From Protopterus annectens (lineage: Eukaryota > Chordata > Ceratodontiformes > Protopteridae), in assembly GCF_019279795.1 (NCBI RefSeq), contig NC_056743.1, positions 933,058,007 through 933,122,006 on the forward strand: a stretch of DNA of 64,000 nucleotides, given 5' to 3'. How positions within the stretch are numbered: position 1 is the stretch's first letter; the number at the start of each line of letters is the position of its first letter. This document shows, piece by piece, positions 34,398 to 45,941 of the stretch. Both the position numbers and the translations under genes were made by a program. The notes under the pieces were generated by a model. The model saw only the letters and a program-made list of their open reading frames with translations, searched no databases and was not told the origin of the DNA.

Positions 34398-37320
34398 ATG
34401 AAAAAGTCTACAAGCAACCTTAAGGTACTCAGTGCTGAGAACCAAAGCAAAAACAATTACACCCTTCAAGTCCTTCTCACTCTGGAGAATGTAGAAGACA
34501 CCTGTGCTGTGACCGAAACTTGGTTTAAAGGCACAAAAAGTACTCTGGAAGTACAATGTTACATAGTTTTCCACACATTTAGATCGACAATGGCACAGAC
34601 TAGGGCCAAAGGTGGAGGTGTTTTGATCTACATTAACAACAAACATACCTTCAGGTTGGTTAAATATTATGATACCATGGAGCTCATCCATGTGCAAGTC
34701 AGAATAGGCAAGGTACCTCACCATATCATGGTGAGCTACAGGTCACCATCTATACCCCTAGAATCACAATTCTTACCTAAACCTACTAGACGTGCTCACC
34801 ATCCAACCAAACACTCTATTCATGGGAGATTTTAACTACCCCTATAGACGAGGAATTTTACACTGCCTCAAACTTACAGAAACAATGTTTTCTGAACTTT
34901 ATTAACACAAACACCCTGGAACAGATTGATACTCTGGTTGGAGCATGCTCTAACATACTGGATCTGGTACTCACACTCACCAACACGGGAGAGCATTGCA
35001 CCCCCCTCCCTGTGTCACATCCTCACTAGTGAATTTGGATCACAAAGTTGTCTCATGTGAAGCAAATATTGAGCCAGAAAATCTAGATACAACCAGTAAC
35101 AGTTGGGAGCTATTCAAAGGCAAACTACATCCTATTGAGTGACAGTTTGTCAAAATACAAGGCTCTCCCGACCCTGAGACCACAGCCACCTATCCAGAAT
35201 TATTCAGAGTCATTATACAAACATCTGAATGGCTACATAGAGGCTGCCATACCTACCAGAAATAAACTCAAAACAAACACTAAAAACAAACCCCACTGGT
35301 GGAATCCTCAGTAAAGAAAACACATGGCCAAAATCAGGAAAAGCAACTCCTTGAAGACAAGTACTCTCTTATACAACTAAACAAGGCCAACTATGATGTC
35401 AGGATAGCCTCATAAGCTATGGGCAATCAGAAGGCCTTCTTCAGCTATTTATGGAACCTTAGAGGTAACATATAACAGTTTTCTGAACTGGTGGTGAACG
35501 GCACCACCTACAACGATCAGGCTGACATAGCAAATATACTGGCTGATAAATTCAGCTTAAACTTCACCCCCTGCATGGGTCTCAACAACATCCCTGGTCA
35601 ACTCCTGAATAGTCTAAAACATGACTTATCAAGACCACTTGAGGCACTGTTCAACTACAGGCTTGACACAGGCTATGCTCTAAATTGAAGGGCGGACTGA
35701 AACAGTCATTCCCCTCCACAAGTGGAAACCATTAACTGACCTAGAGGACTATAGACCCGTCAGTCTAACAAGCGTAATATGCAAAGCCATGGAAATGATA
35801 ACCAAGGATATTGGCAACCTACAAACACTAAACCCATCCCAATTTGGCTTTGTTAAGGAAAGGTCAAGCTTACCTCATCTGTTAGACTTCTTTGAGAGAG
35901 TCACCAAGGCATTGGACAAGGGTAAAACAGTGCATACTGCATCTCTTGACTTGGCTAAGACATTTGATACAATACCTCACTCAGTTATTGTTTGCAAGCT
36001 CTCTGAGCTAGGAATACACCATTACATTACTCACTGGATTGCTGGCTGGCTCACAGGATCCAAGAAATCAGATTTGGTGAGCACACCTCAACCAAGAGAT
36101 AGGTCACCAATGGAGTACCACATGGCTCTGTGCTGAGCCCGCTCCTGTTTGAGATCTACTTCTCAGAAGTCAAGGCTAATGTTAAAGACCTCTGGCTCAG
36201 CAAGTTCACAGATGCCTGTAAATTTGGTAGACTCCCCCACAAGACACAAACATCTTGTAAGTGGGTTTAACACAGTCAAATGATTGGTGCCAAAGCCATG
36301 GCCTAAAACTCAATGCTAAAAAAATGTATTATAATGCCCTTTGAGAAATTGTCAATCCAAGTTAATTATTGCATTGACAAAATGCCCTTAGGAGTCTACC
36401 CAGTAGTAAGGGATCTGCGAACGTATGTAGACAGCAATCTGGCCTTTGACCAACATGTAGCTAAGATAATAAGAAAATCATTCTATGTCTCCTAAATTTT
36501 GGTAAGGGTACGGCATCTAAGTCCAAAAGAAGTTAAAGAACCACTACACACAGACATTATCACATCTATCATTGAATAAAATGCCTCCTTTGGCATATAT
36601 CTAACCAGACACTTGCAACTGTTGGAACACCCACAATGTTTTTTCACCAGGAGAATTCAGGGCATGAATACCCTGTCCTATACTGATCACCTAATGACTT
36701 TGTCTCTGTTTGCAGTCTCCTACAGCCTGCTAAGAGGGAATCTTTGCCTGGCTCACAGGGCTTCCTCAGACCCAGTCCTGATAAATCTGTCTATATTTAT
36801 TTATTTGTCTTTGTTTACCAGGAAAGTCTAGCTGGGTAATACTCATTTTCAGTGGAGGCCCGGGGAAAAAAGCTCTGTTTGTTTACATAGCATTATACCC
36901 AGTTCCAGTTAACCACAAAGTAGTTACATTTCTATTTCTATTTATACGCATACAGTAGTTACATTTATACATTCTAAGTTTTTACAGAGGTTGGAGGGAG
37001 ACGTTACTAAAGAGAAAGGTTATGTGCAACTTAATGGATTGTACAGGCAGCATTTATGAATACAAATTGTTTTGTCATTTCAGTGAGAGGTTGAGAGTAT
37101 TCTGTTTAAGGAGAGTATGGTACGGTGAGTACAAAGTCTTAACCTGGTGATGAGCATGTGCTGTAACACATGTGCAAAACAAACAGTGCCAGACACACTA
37201 GATCCAAGGATCTGAACTTCACTTGCGACATAAACAGAATGTGCTGGAGAGACAAATATGAGTCCTAAAGGATCCCTGAACAATGGAATAGACTCCCCAT
37301 CCATGTAAAACAGAGTTCAT
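34398..37320 (+). pseudogene. CR1-2 ORF2 remnant: endonuclease, RT and C-terminal domain
   Basis: The endonuclease appears from 34398 (LENVEDTCAVTETWFKG near 34480, GGGVLIYINNKHTF near 34613, HHIMVSYRSPS near 34720) and the linker near 35200-35500 (NKPHWWNPQ-like). RT follows from 35700 (TEFG-type QFGFVKERSSLPHLLDFFER near 35840 and TASLDLAKTFDTIPHSVI near 35935). The catalytic FADD region near 36190-36230 is altered: LSKFTDACKFG replaces the usual TKFADDCKLG. The C-terminal domain runs to about 37320, interrupted by the LINE-B insert. Several stops and frame changes are present. Confidence 0.8.
36793..37190 (-). mobile_element. LINE-B 3' end inserted in CR1-2
   Basis: Minus-strand 3' end AGAGCTTTTTTCCCCGGGCC ... 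CCAGCTAGACTTTCCTGGTA, ending in (TAAA)n at about 36795, followed upstream by LINE-B-like UTR sequence. The CR1-2 C-terminal domain stops near 36790 and resumes near 37190 (aligned to 45.59 kb), which brackets the insertion at about 400 bp. Confidence 0.7.
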
Positions 37321-38719
37321 GACTATCCTTATTCAAATGAAACCTTGACAGTTTGATGGGAAATCATAAATTTACCCCATTCTGGCCACCATGCATCTTA
37401 TGGGCAGAGATTGTCAATAAAAAAGTAATACCTTAACTAACAACCCCCTACCTGTCTACTAGCATGCCCCCCAGTATGATACTTGGGACCCAAATGGTTT
37501 GGGGTGCATGGCTAGGCTTGCAAGGCCCCTAGTTGTCATTAGCCTAGCAACAACCTATGAATGTAACAAACTATGAAAGAGAAACCCTGCACAGGGAGAA
37601 TCAGAAACCGAGTATTCACCCTCTTCTGAGTCTGAACCAGAAAACTGAGGGGAAAAAATGCATCTGTCTGTTCATCTTCCTGCCCAAATTCAGAATCTTG
37701 ACTCACTTCAAGAAAAAAGGCATCTATCTTTCTTTTACCAGAAGTCACTTTATAAGAAGGATCAATAGCCTGAATTAAATATTGAATCAGACACAGTAAA
37801 CTACTCCTGTGTTAGGAAATTTCAGGAGTAGATACGTGTCTAATTTTCTGTTTGTTTTTTTACAGGAAAAATAGCACCAACAGTATTATTAATGGTAACA
37901 GCAGCTTCCCAGGGATGGGCACAACATTCTGGCCAAAAAGGGAAGTCTTGTCTGCTCCCTCTTCCAGGGCTGACAAGAGTGGCTCTCCCTTGTCCACTTG
38001 TCCCCTAGATCATAATGGCTGTAGATACTACATTAGAGGGATCTGGGTTAAAAGATGAATGGTCTGAGAAACCAGTTTTGGCCACAGCAGAGTCAACCAC
38101 CCATGGCTGAGGGAAATTGCTAGCCTGCTGTGATGGTATAGGCTGCTTGCTTAACTATTTTCTTTTTTTGAGGCTGGAAGAAGAACTGACTGGCACTAGT
38201 AGATTGTTCCATGGTCAAGTAAAAAATGGTGCCTCTTTCGCAGCAAAAACAAGCAGCATTAGCTGGTATAAACTTAAAGTCTTTAAAAGTCACCCTTTTC
38301 ACACAAAAACACTGTAAAAACACTTTAAAACACTTTGCCAGACGCACAAAGTAAAATAAACACAATTTCTGCACAGAAAAAATGGTTTTCAACTACTTTA
38401 AATTACTTTTAAACTGAAACAACTTAAACTGAAACAACTGCTTAGAAAAAAGGTCTGTTTTGACACAGGTTGTCCCTTCTTACCTTCACAAAAAATAAAC
38501 ACCTGACCCATTTAAAAGTACAGTTAAGTCAAATGACAGTCCATAAAACACAACTTACTAGCTTAGAAATAACTTTCCTAAGCAGGAAAATACAATAAAG
38601 CAATACATTTTTAATGTTGAAGGTTTTTCCCTAAAGGGAATTTATCATCCCAGCAAAGGAACAGCACAAGCCAACCATCAAGCCTCAAAACACAGCAGAG
38701 GAGTGCTTTTTTCAACAGC

Positions 38720-38890
38720 AAGAAAGCACTAAAGGGCTTGGTGCCCAAATCTGTCTTTTCATCAACTCATCTTGAGCTGACAAATGATTTGGGCACATAG
38801 AAAGTGCCCTGAAGCTTTGGAAGCTGAATGGTTGTTATATCCTTGGCAGGATATAACCCCCTATAGCTAAGGCTACTGCAGCAGTGATCA
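38720..38890 (-). repeat. Right inverted terminal repeat of the DIRS-type fossil
   Basis: Ends CTGCAGCAGTGATCA at 38890. Read on the minus strand it repeats the left terminus with scattered substitutions. CR1-1 sequence resumes directly beyond it. Confidence 0.85.
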
Positions 38891-39929
38891 GTATAATGAA
38901 TCTAGGGAATAACACTGAACATTGCTCTGAATGCTTCCTTAATGGGACTACCCCCCCCCCCCCCCCCACATCCAATGCAAATAACATTGCAAAATATACT
39001 AGCAAACAAGTTTTCTGCAGGCTATACCACTCATTCCAGAAGGCTTTACAAACTCTTTCATTACTAAAGGAATTGTTCTTATGGTGTTATCAAAACCCTA
39101 TAACACTTTCTGTATGGGTCCTGGTGAGTTACCTGGGTGCTTATTAAACAGCATCAAATACTCTCTGAATCTATCCTTAAACTGCTTAACCTAAGCCTAA
39201 CTGCAGGCTGTGTTCCTGAATCATAGAGCACAGCTATGGTGGTGCTGCTCCACAAAGGCAGCATTACCTCAGACCCTGGACATTGCAGACCAATCAACCT
39301 GATGAATCAGATCTGTAAAACCATGAGCTATGGAGCATATCATAACCAATCTCATTAATTGTATTTTGACTCTTGTTAATGTTGGCACTCAACAATTTGG
39401 CTTCATCAAAGGAAGATCACTCCTGTTAAACCTTGTTAATTTCTTTGACAGGTCTACACAGGCAGTAGACAGTGGTCATGCTGTTCATACAATTAATCTT
39501 GATTTGGCCAAATAATTTGATACCATACCATGCTTTATTCCAGAATTTTAAAGAAACTATCATCCTTAAACAAAAAGCCTTACATGGAAAGATGGATAAT
39601 CAGTTGGCCGAAAGGCTTAATCCACATAGTTTGCATTGCAGGTGCCACTTCAAATAATGCTAAGGTATCCAGTTGAGTCCTCCAGGGGTCTGTACTGGGT
39701 CCTGTCCTGTTTGGCATCTACTTCTCTGATCTCAGAAATGGTGTATAGTATCTCTAGTTAACCAAATTTGCAGATGACTGCAAACTGGTGATGTGTCAAA
39801 CCCCTTTCAGATATCTATACCTGTCAGAAACAGCTTATCCTAGTTATTTTCTGGTTTATGGAAAAATGAGCTTAAATTTTATGCTAGACAGTGTGGCATT
39901 GCTCCTTTTTGAAAACAGAAAATGCCCAC

Positions 39930-40245
39930 AAAATACATAAGAGCTAACACTAATCGTTTGAAATCTCGGGACCACTAGATCAAGTCCCAAAATACGGAGA
40001 ATGAATTGCCAAAGGACTGGATTTATAGATACCAAGTCCGAAATGCCATTTCTCGGAATATTCTCTTTTTTCCGAGGTATGGCTCTCAAAATGGTTATAT
40101 ATAACTTTGTGGGTGTGGGGGGCTTGCCCTCCAATTGGGGGGGTGTAGGAGAGACTTGTGTCCCTTCAAAAAGAATTTTTAAGGAGTGGAGCAATCTTCA
40201 AGATTTGCCCTTCTCCTGTGTTTTTAGTCTTTTGTTTTGTAATAG
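39930..40245. mobile_element. Non-coding repeat with the GCAAGCCCC module
   Basis: Contains GTGGGTGTGGGGGGCTTGCC at 40110-40129 beside an ACTTATATATA-like phrase on the complement. This module also occurs at about 48.95-49.0, 49.39 and 63.65 kb. The borders are uncertain. It abuts the 3' part of CR1-1. No coding capacity. Confidence 0.45.
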
Positions 40246-41629
40246 AAATACTGAGATATACTGACCTGGAAAATAGGACACAGTCCAAAATTAGCCCAAT
40301 CCAGGCTGCTGAAACTCTTCACGGAATTCAGTGTCCACACACAAACAAAAGCAGCGTCAGTAATAGAATTCAATCTTCCACCTAGCTGTAAGATCACTTA
40401 GCTAGTAACAAAACCAAAAGCAGCATTTGAGCATTACAACTCAAATGTATTCTAAGCATCCTGAAAATTGTTCACAACCTCAAAAACAAGTTTTCCATAC
40501 AATGTCACAGACAATAAAAGAGTAAACCCTTGCAGCAGCTAATGGTATTCAAACCTCACACCTCAAGGAGCTGGAACATCAAGGGTACCCACAAATTAGA
40601 TGCTTCCCAGAAGTAAACATCTGCCATGACCTGGAACTAGAGCTGGGATCCTGAGGTAATGCCAAAAGCAGCTCAATCCAAAAGTCATTAGGACAGTAGG
40701 ATCAACCTTGGCTGCAAGAGTGTAAAAGAAAATGATGGAACCAGCATTTTCAGATGAACAAACTATAGGACCACACACAGGCTGCAACTGACAAAGTACT
40801 ACAATACCTGAGTACATAACATAACAATAGCACAAAAATGATAGATGTACATAAAATGAAGTTTTTGTGTATCTCCAAATACAAGATGGACCCAGATGAC
40901 ACTCCTCTGCTGTTATCCCAAATTTCTTTATATGGAGAACCTGATAATGAATTACTGGGTGCAGCAGGAGGTACTTTTGACATAAACAATACCACCAGCA
41001 TAGATGTAACCCACACCTTGCAATTTGATAATCAGAGGATGGATGCAGCTACTGTAAATGAGTTGGACAAAGAAGAAATGGTGTTCATTTCATATTCTGA
41101 TAGGAGGGACAATTGCCTTCCTAGACAGTTGAGCATGCCTGTAGCCTCTTTCTGTAATTGGCATTCTGAAGGTAATTTATGTTCACACTCTAAGGTCAAT
41201 GAGGCCAGTTCTTAAAAATATATTGAAAATAAATTGTTAAAGAGACAAGTCCATTCCATGGGATAGCCTATCTTTTACAGAATACCTGAACTCTGAATTA
41301 ATTCTGCAGAACTGCAGGTGTTAACCCTAAGTAAGGTTCTGAAAGGGACAGAAAGTAATGCTGAACTTATGAGAGCATGCTTGCAGTTTTGAACAAAATT
41401 AACAGAGAGTTCATGAAGATATTATATAAATAAAATGAAAAGGAAATAAATTCCTTAATAAATTAATGGGAAGCTATGCACACCAAGTTATAAGATTTGG
41501 AATACATCTCTACTGTCATGTTGGTTATTTATGTAAGAGCACCAATTTTTTTAGCCCAATGCAATGGGTGCCCTGATTTTATGTGGTCAAAAATATTAAA
41601 GTATTATTCTTGAAAAATATGATATAGGT
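40246..41629. other. Unassigned region with one notable open frame
   Basis: Most of this is featureless. A 125-codon plus frame (40838-41215; core MDPDDTPLLLSQISLYGEPD) has balanced, acidic, protein-like composition but no motif I recognise. It could be a decayed ORF1 of the L1-alpha copy that follows, an exon of the unknown gene ending at 47781, or chance. I cannot choose between these. Confidence 0.3.
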
Positions 41630-42338
41630 TGAAATGGATATGAGGAAACAACTGTATAAAAGGTTAGCCTGCCAGACAGTGCCAGACAGACATATAAGGA
41701 AAATACACATTAAAAAAGCCACGTACAATAGGTGAGAACAATAGCTGTTTAACATAATGGCTGCTCTATCTATACTATCTTGGAATAGAAATGGCTTTAA
41801 AGGTACAGAGGAAAAGGAAAGAGCACTGAATTATATTAAGAAATAAAGAGTGCAAATAGTAATGTTGCAGGAAATGCATTTGGAAAAAAAATAAGCATGT
41901 GCATTTGACAAAGAAAGAAACAGATGATTTCAGGATGGATATTCAGCAGAATATCAGGGACAAAAGGAAAGGGGAGCAGTAATACTGAGGCACCAATAGT
42001 GATAGAAGAGGGGAAAAAGACAATAAATGATAGACTTCAGGTAGTAAGGGGCAATTTGCAAGGAAGGAGGATTACACTGGTATGTGTTTACATTCAACCA
42101 AAAACTGCTTTTAAAGAGCTTAAGAACGTTTTGGGAGAATTAATCAGCTTTCAGCAGAGAATATTACTTATAGATCAGGACTGGAACTTAATTTCTTATA
42201 AAGATGATGTATTAGGAGGACCTAGAAGGGAAAATATAACAAAAGAGGGTAGATTTCTTAAGAAATTTATGAAAATATTTGGTATGGAAGACTTGAATTC
42301 AGTAGTAGACACTCATAATTTACATATTATTCTCCAAG

Positions 42339-42459
42339 GTTCATAGCAGGTTGTGCGTTAGGCCCGGCAAGCCAGTACATAAAAATCTACTGCCAATCAT
42401 TAGCGGACCGGAGTTCCACTGTGGCGACCCCTAACCGGGAAAAGCCGAAAGACACAAAC
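42339..42459 (+). mobile_element. SINE 3' fragment with RTE tail (SINE-A family), 10-bp TSD
   Basis: ACATAAAAATCTACTGCC, then CATTAGCGGACCGGAG and GTGGCGACCCCTAACCGGGA ending AAAGCCGAAAGACACAAAC. The same phrases occur in the complete SINE at 56819-57089. The flanks carry a perfect direct repeat ATTCTCCAAG (42329-42338 and 42460-42469), and L1-alpha copy 1 has a single related copy there, which confirms the insertion. Confidence 0.9.
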
Positions 42460-42557
42460 ATTCTCCAAGATTCAATAACTGGGCTAAATTGGATATTATT
42501 AATATTTCACAGGAGTATGAGCATTTAATTGAAAACTTCGACACACATCCAATAACT

Positions 42558-43909
42558 GGAAAAAATGGTAATCCAACTCATGCAGGCAGGTTCTATGGCT
42601 GTTCTAACAATGTTTATAATTGGTTTTCTTTTAGGCCTGAAATCTCCCAATAGCCATAGTATATTTACAAGTTTACTCTATATGGTCTCGTACCTGCAGC
42701 CATGCAAACGGGCAGGTGTAACTAGGAGATTCTGTCATTTAACACAAACTGAAGTCTGCAGCTGTGAAAACGGGTGGATGACAGCATTAACATCATATTT
42801 TGTCAATCCCCTTTTCATAAACATTTTATTCCAGGTGTCTGTAGACATGATATGCGGACAGACCTGATCGTGTACACATGTTTTATCTATAGTAAGCTTT
42901 ACAAATGTGCTGACTTATTCAACAATAGAGGAGAAGTTTCATTTTGCCCTTCCATAGCTGTGTAATGCAGGCGGGTTCCATGGCTGCTTTAGCAGTATTT
43001 CCAAATTGGTCTTCTTCTAAATCTCCCAATGGGTATATCATATTCACAAGTTTATTTTCTATGGTCTTGCATCTGCAGCCATGTAAACGGGCAGGCGTAA
43101 TTAGGAGATTCTGTCATTTGGTATAAACTGAAGTCTACAGCCGTGAAAACGGGCGGATGACAGCATTAACATCATATTTTGCCTATAGTTACCATAACTA
43201 AACAGGTGTTTATGGTTGTAACAAGTGACTAGATATGAGCTAAAGTTTAACCTATGCTGCCTTTCAGTAGAGAATTGTTTTGTTTCATTTATGATCACGG
43301 GCTTTAATGAGATTCAGTGACTGGACAATGAACTTCCTGTTAACCTCTGATTGGATTGTTCCTTCAAGTTGCATATTATTTCCTAAGTTGAGCCCTGTAT
43401 CATCTATATTGGTTGCATAATGAAGGTGTGTTTAGTGTTAGCACTATGATTGGCTGTTTATTCTTATTTTAACCAACAGGAGCTCAAGATATGAGCTAAA
43501 GTTTAATCTATGCTACCTTTCAATAGAGACTTGTTTTGTTTCATTTACCATCATGGGCTTTAGTGAGATTCAGTGATTGGACAATGAATTTCCTGCTAAC
43601 CTTTGATTGGTTTGTTACTTTAAGTTACATGTTATTTCCTGAGTTGAGCCCTGTATCATCTCTACTGGCTATGGAATGAAGGTGTGTTTAGTGTTTGCAC
43701 TATGATTGGCTGTTTATTTTAATCAACAGGAGCTTCTGCAATTTTAGATCTGATGAAGGAGATTTTCACCGAAAGTGCTCATCATTTTAGGCCTGTTTGT
43801 TGTTTCATTATTTGCAGTTTTATGATTAAAGTTTCTTCATCTACTTCTTGACTCCACAGTTTATTTCAACAGTTGCTTTGCCGTGGTGACGAATTCAGGA
43901 TTTTTTGCT
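42558..43909 (+). mobile_element. 1.35-kb unidentified element with duplicated modules and 15-bp TSD
   Basis: Flanked by ACACATCCAATAACT (42543-42557 and 43910-43924), a 15-bp duplication; L1-alpha copy 1 has one related copy at the same place. Inside, one module occurs twice (about 42577-42825 and 42965-43185, marked by AGGAGATTCTGTCATTT). A second module is in tandem (about 43229-43490 and 43491-43735, marked by GATATGAGCTAAAGTTTAA). The end contains CTGATGAAGG...CACCGAAAGT (43750-43774). It has no coding frame. The tandem modules, TSD and ribozyme-like core recall Penelope-like element termini, but this is an inference. Confidence 0.7.
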
Positions 43910-44891
43910 ACACATCCAATAACTAGCTCAGATCATGCACCAATAAAACTAATATAAAAATGCAGGGTAATGAAATAAAAAAGAGACACTGGTGCTTTCC
44001 CACCTACCTGTTAAAAAGAGAGGAATTCAAGGAATGGGTAGTAGAAATTATTCAAGAGTGAATAGAGAAACAAATTCTTAAGAGGGGATAGCTAGTGAAT
44101 GGAATGAAATTAAAATGTAGTTGTAAAATAAAATAGAAATAAAAGAGATAGAAGTATGTTTAAGAAGCAATAGGAATTATTTAGAGGGGCTGACAAAGGT
44201 TAAAATATTGCAAAATAAGGGGAATCACACAGGAAAAGATGAAGAGCAACTGCAGACTGCTAAAGGGAAAATTAGGGAATATTTGGTTAATATACATGAG
44301 TTTAAAAAGATTGCTATTAAGCAACTTTTTTATACTCCAGAGCACAAAAACTTTTAGCACAATGACTTAGACAAAAGAAAGCAGAAAGAGTCGTTGCCAA
44401 AGCTTTGGAAGCCTAAGACAAGAAAAATAACCAGCTATCCTATAATGGTATTAGAGATATTTCAGAAATTTTATGAAAATTTGTATAAAGCAAAGGAATG
44501 TGGAAACCAAGAAAGAGCACACATGGATTTATAGAAGCCTTAATTATAAAAAAAGTAGAGAAAGATGAGGCTCAACAACTAACATTTAAGTTAGGAAGAG
44601 ATTAAATAAAAATGGTGATGGATAATCAATCGGCAGTAAAGTCTCCAGGAACAAATGATATTCCTGTGGAAGTTTAGAAATTGAGAGGGAAGAAAGTGAT
44701 AAAGGTGGGGATGATCTTGCTTGATGGTATTTTAAAAGGAGGGGAAGCATCAACCTCTTGGAAGAAAGCTGTGGTGACTGTATTAATCAAAGAGAGTAAA
44801 GATGTACTAGATACAGCTACATATAGGCCCATTTCAATTTTAAACCATGATTCTAAGTGTTTATGTCTATATTAGCTAAAAGAATTGCAAA

Positions 44892-45941
44892 GGGTTCTGT
44901 CCTGGGACCACTCTTGTTCGGTATATACTTTTCCGAGGTACAGGCAAACGTGGGAGGACTATGGCTCACCAAGTTCGCAGACGACTGCAAACTGGGCGCC
45001 ATAATCGACTCTCCAGCTGACACAAACATCCTTCAAAAAGGTCTCACAGAGACAGATAACTGGTGCCAGCGCCATGGTTTAAAGCTAAATGCCAAAAAAT
45101 GTATAGTCATACCCTTTGGCAAAAACAATGTACCCACAAATTACCACATAGGCGGAAACCCATTAAGTACAGAGAAAGTTATTAGGGACCTGGGGACCCA
45201 AGTTGATAGCAATCTCTCCTTTGAAACCCACATTGCCAAAGTGGATAGAAAGACCTTCTACATAGCCCACCTCATCACGAAGGGTTTCACATCTAGATCA
45301 AGAGAGGTAATCGTGCCCCTTTATTCATCCCTCATCAGGCCCATCATAGAGTACAATGCCCCTTTTGGGATGTACCTTACCTGACACCTGCAGCAATTAG
45401 AAAGACCCCAAAAGTATCTCACCAAGAGGATCAAGGGTCTCAAACAGATGCCATATGCTGCTCGGTTAAAAAAACTCCAGCTCTACTCAGTTGCATACCG
45501 CCTACTTCGAGGCGATCTATGCCTGACATACAAAGCTATGTCAAATCCAGAATTGATGGACATGCTTCACCTCAGTAAATCTAAATCCCTTAGAGCCACA
45601 CGTTCAAGGGACTTGAACCTCAGCACAGAAATAAATAGAACTTGCTGGAGGGACAGGTTCATAACCCAGAGGCTCCCTTCGCTCTGGAATAGAATTCCAG
45701 TTCATGTGAGGTAGAGCACCTCACTGAATCTCTTCAAGAAGAATCTCAATAGGTGGATGGGGGATCGTAGGTTTTCCCCAGGGATTACTCCCATGTCACT
45801 ATTAGACAGAGGCACAGTAAACTAAACCTTAAAAAGGGCACAGTATACTCAAATCAATGGGTGGCGTAAGCCATACAGAATTGGGCTAGGCTTATAATTG
45901 CCCCAGGGCAGATAGCCTAGTATGAACCTATGAACCTATGA
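44892..45941 (+). mobile_element. CR1 LINE, 5'-truncated (CR1-4), the best preserved copy
   Basis: Starts inside RT (KGSVLGPLLFGIYFSEVQAN) and runs through LTKFADDCKLG (44967), where the catalytic ADD is intact, to the C-terminal domain (SSLIRPIIEYNAPFGMYLT near 45330, then AYRLLRGDLCLTYKAMSNPE near 45495). The 3' UTR has GGGCTAGGCTTATAATTGCC and the octamer tail CCTATGAACCTATGAA. It interrupts the RT of L1-alpha copy 2, whose frame resumes at 45941 (KLINTDQCGF). Only a few stops are present, so this is a young copy. Confidence 0.9.

Larger units (their letters stand above)
33350..37575 (+). mobile_element. CR1 LINE (CR1-2), near full length, inside the DIRS-type fossil
   Basis: This is the most complete CR1 here: an ORF1 with a Cys-rich start and an SGNH-type esterase block, ORF2 with endonuclease, RT and C-terminal domain, and a 3' end near 37575 with CTATGAA-type phrases. 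The gag-like sequence of the fossil is found on both sides, so CR1-2 inserted into it. A LINE-B tail (36793-37190) interrupts its C-terminal part. Several stops and frame changes are present. The exact 5' border is uncertain (33120-33430). Confidence 0.8.
28867..38890 (-). mobile_element. DIRS-type (tyrosine-recombinase) retroelement fossil with later insertions
   Basis: The element is bounded by inverted terminal repeats. Coding parts read on the minus strand: a gag-like region (about 37580-38400 and 32400-33340), RT (about 31400-31900, with the LVTLDLKDAYHHIPIHPDF block typical of DIRS), RNase H (about 29800-30310, with VVTDNTTVMWYFNKQ), and part of a tyrosine recombinase (about 29175-29380, with PSLDQLF and GRLKAQST). 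It is broken, with well over ten breaks. It carries a SINE, a LINE-B tail and a whole CR1 copy with its own insert. The terminal repeats are about 80% alike by eye, and it already holds several later layers, so it is an old insertion. Confidence 0.85.
27785..39885 (+). mobile_element. CR1 LINE (CR1-1), split in two by a DIRS-type fossil
   Basis: Left part 27785-28866 holds the endonuclease (LEHVHVCLVAETLFK near 27850) and the linker. Right part 38891-39885 resumes in the same order: NLGNNTEHCSECFLNGTT near 38897, corresponding to the linker NGTT phrase of CR1-2 at 35490; then SDPGHCRPINLMNQICKTM near 39270, TQQFGFIKGRSLLLNLVNFF near 39390, GSVLGPVLFGIYFSDL near 39690 and LTKFADDCKL near 39760. 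The 10-kb gap between the parts is exactly the fossil with inverted terminal repeats. The CR1 is therefore older than that insertion. The frame is heavily broken and holds a C-run at 38951-38967. Confidence 0.8.
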
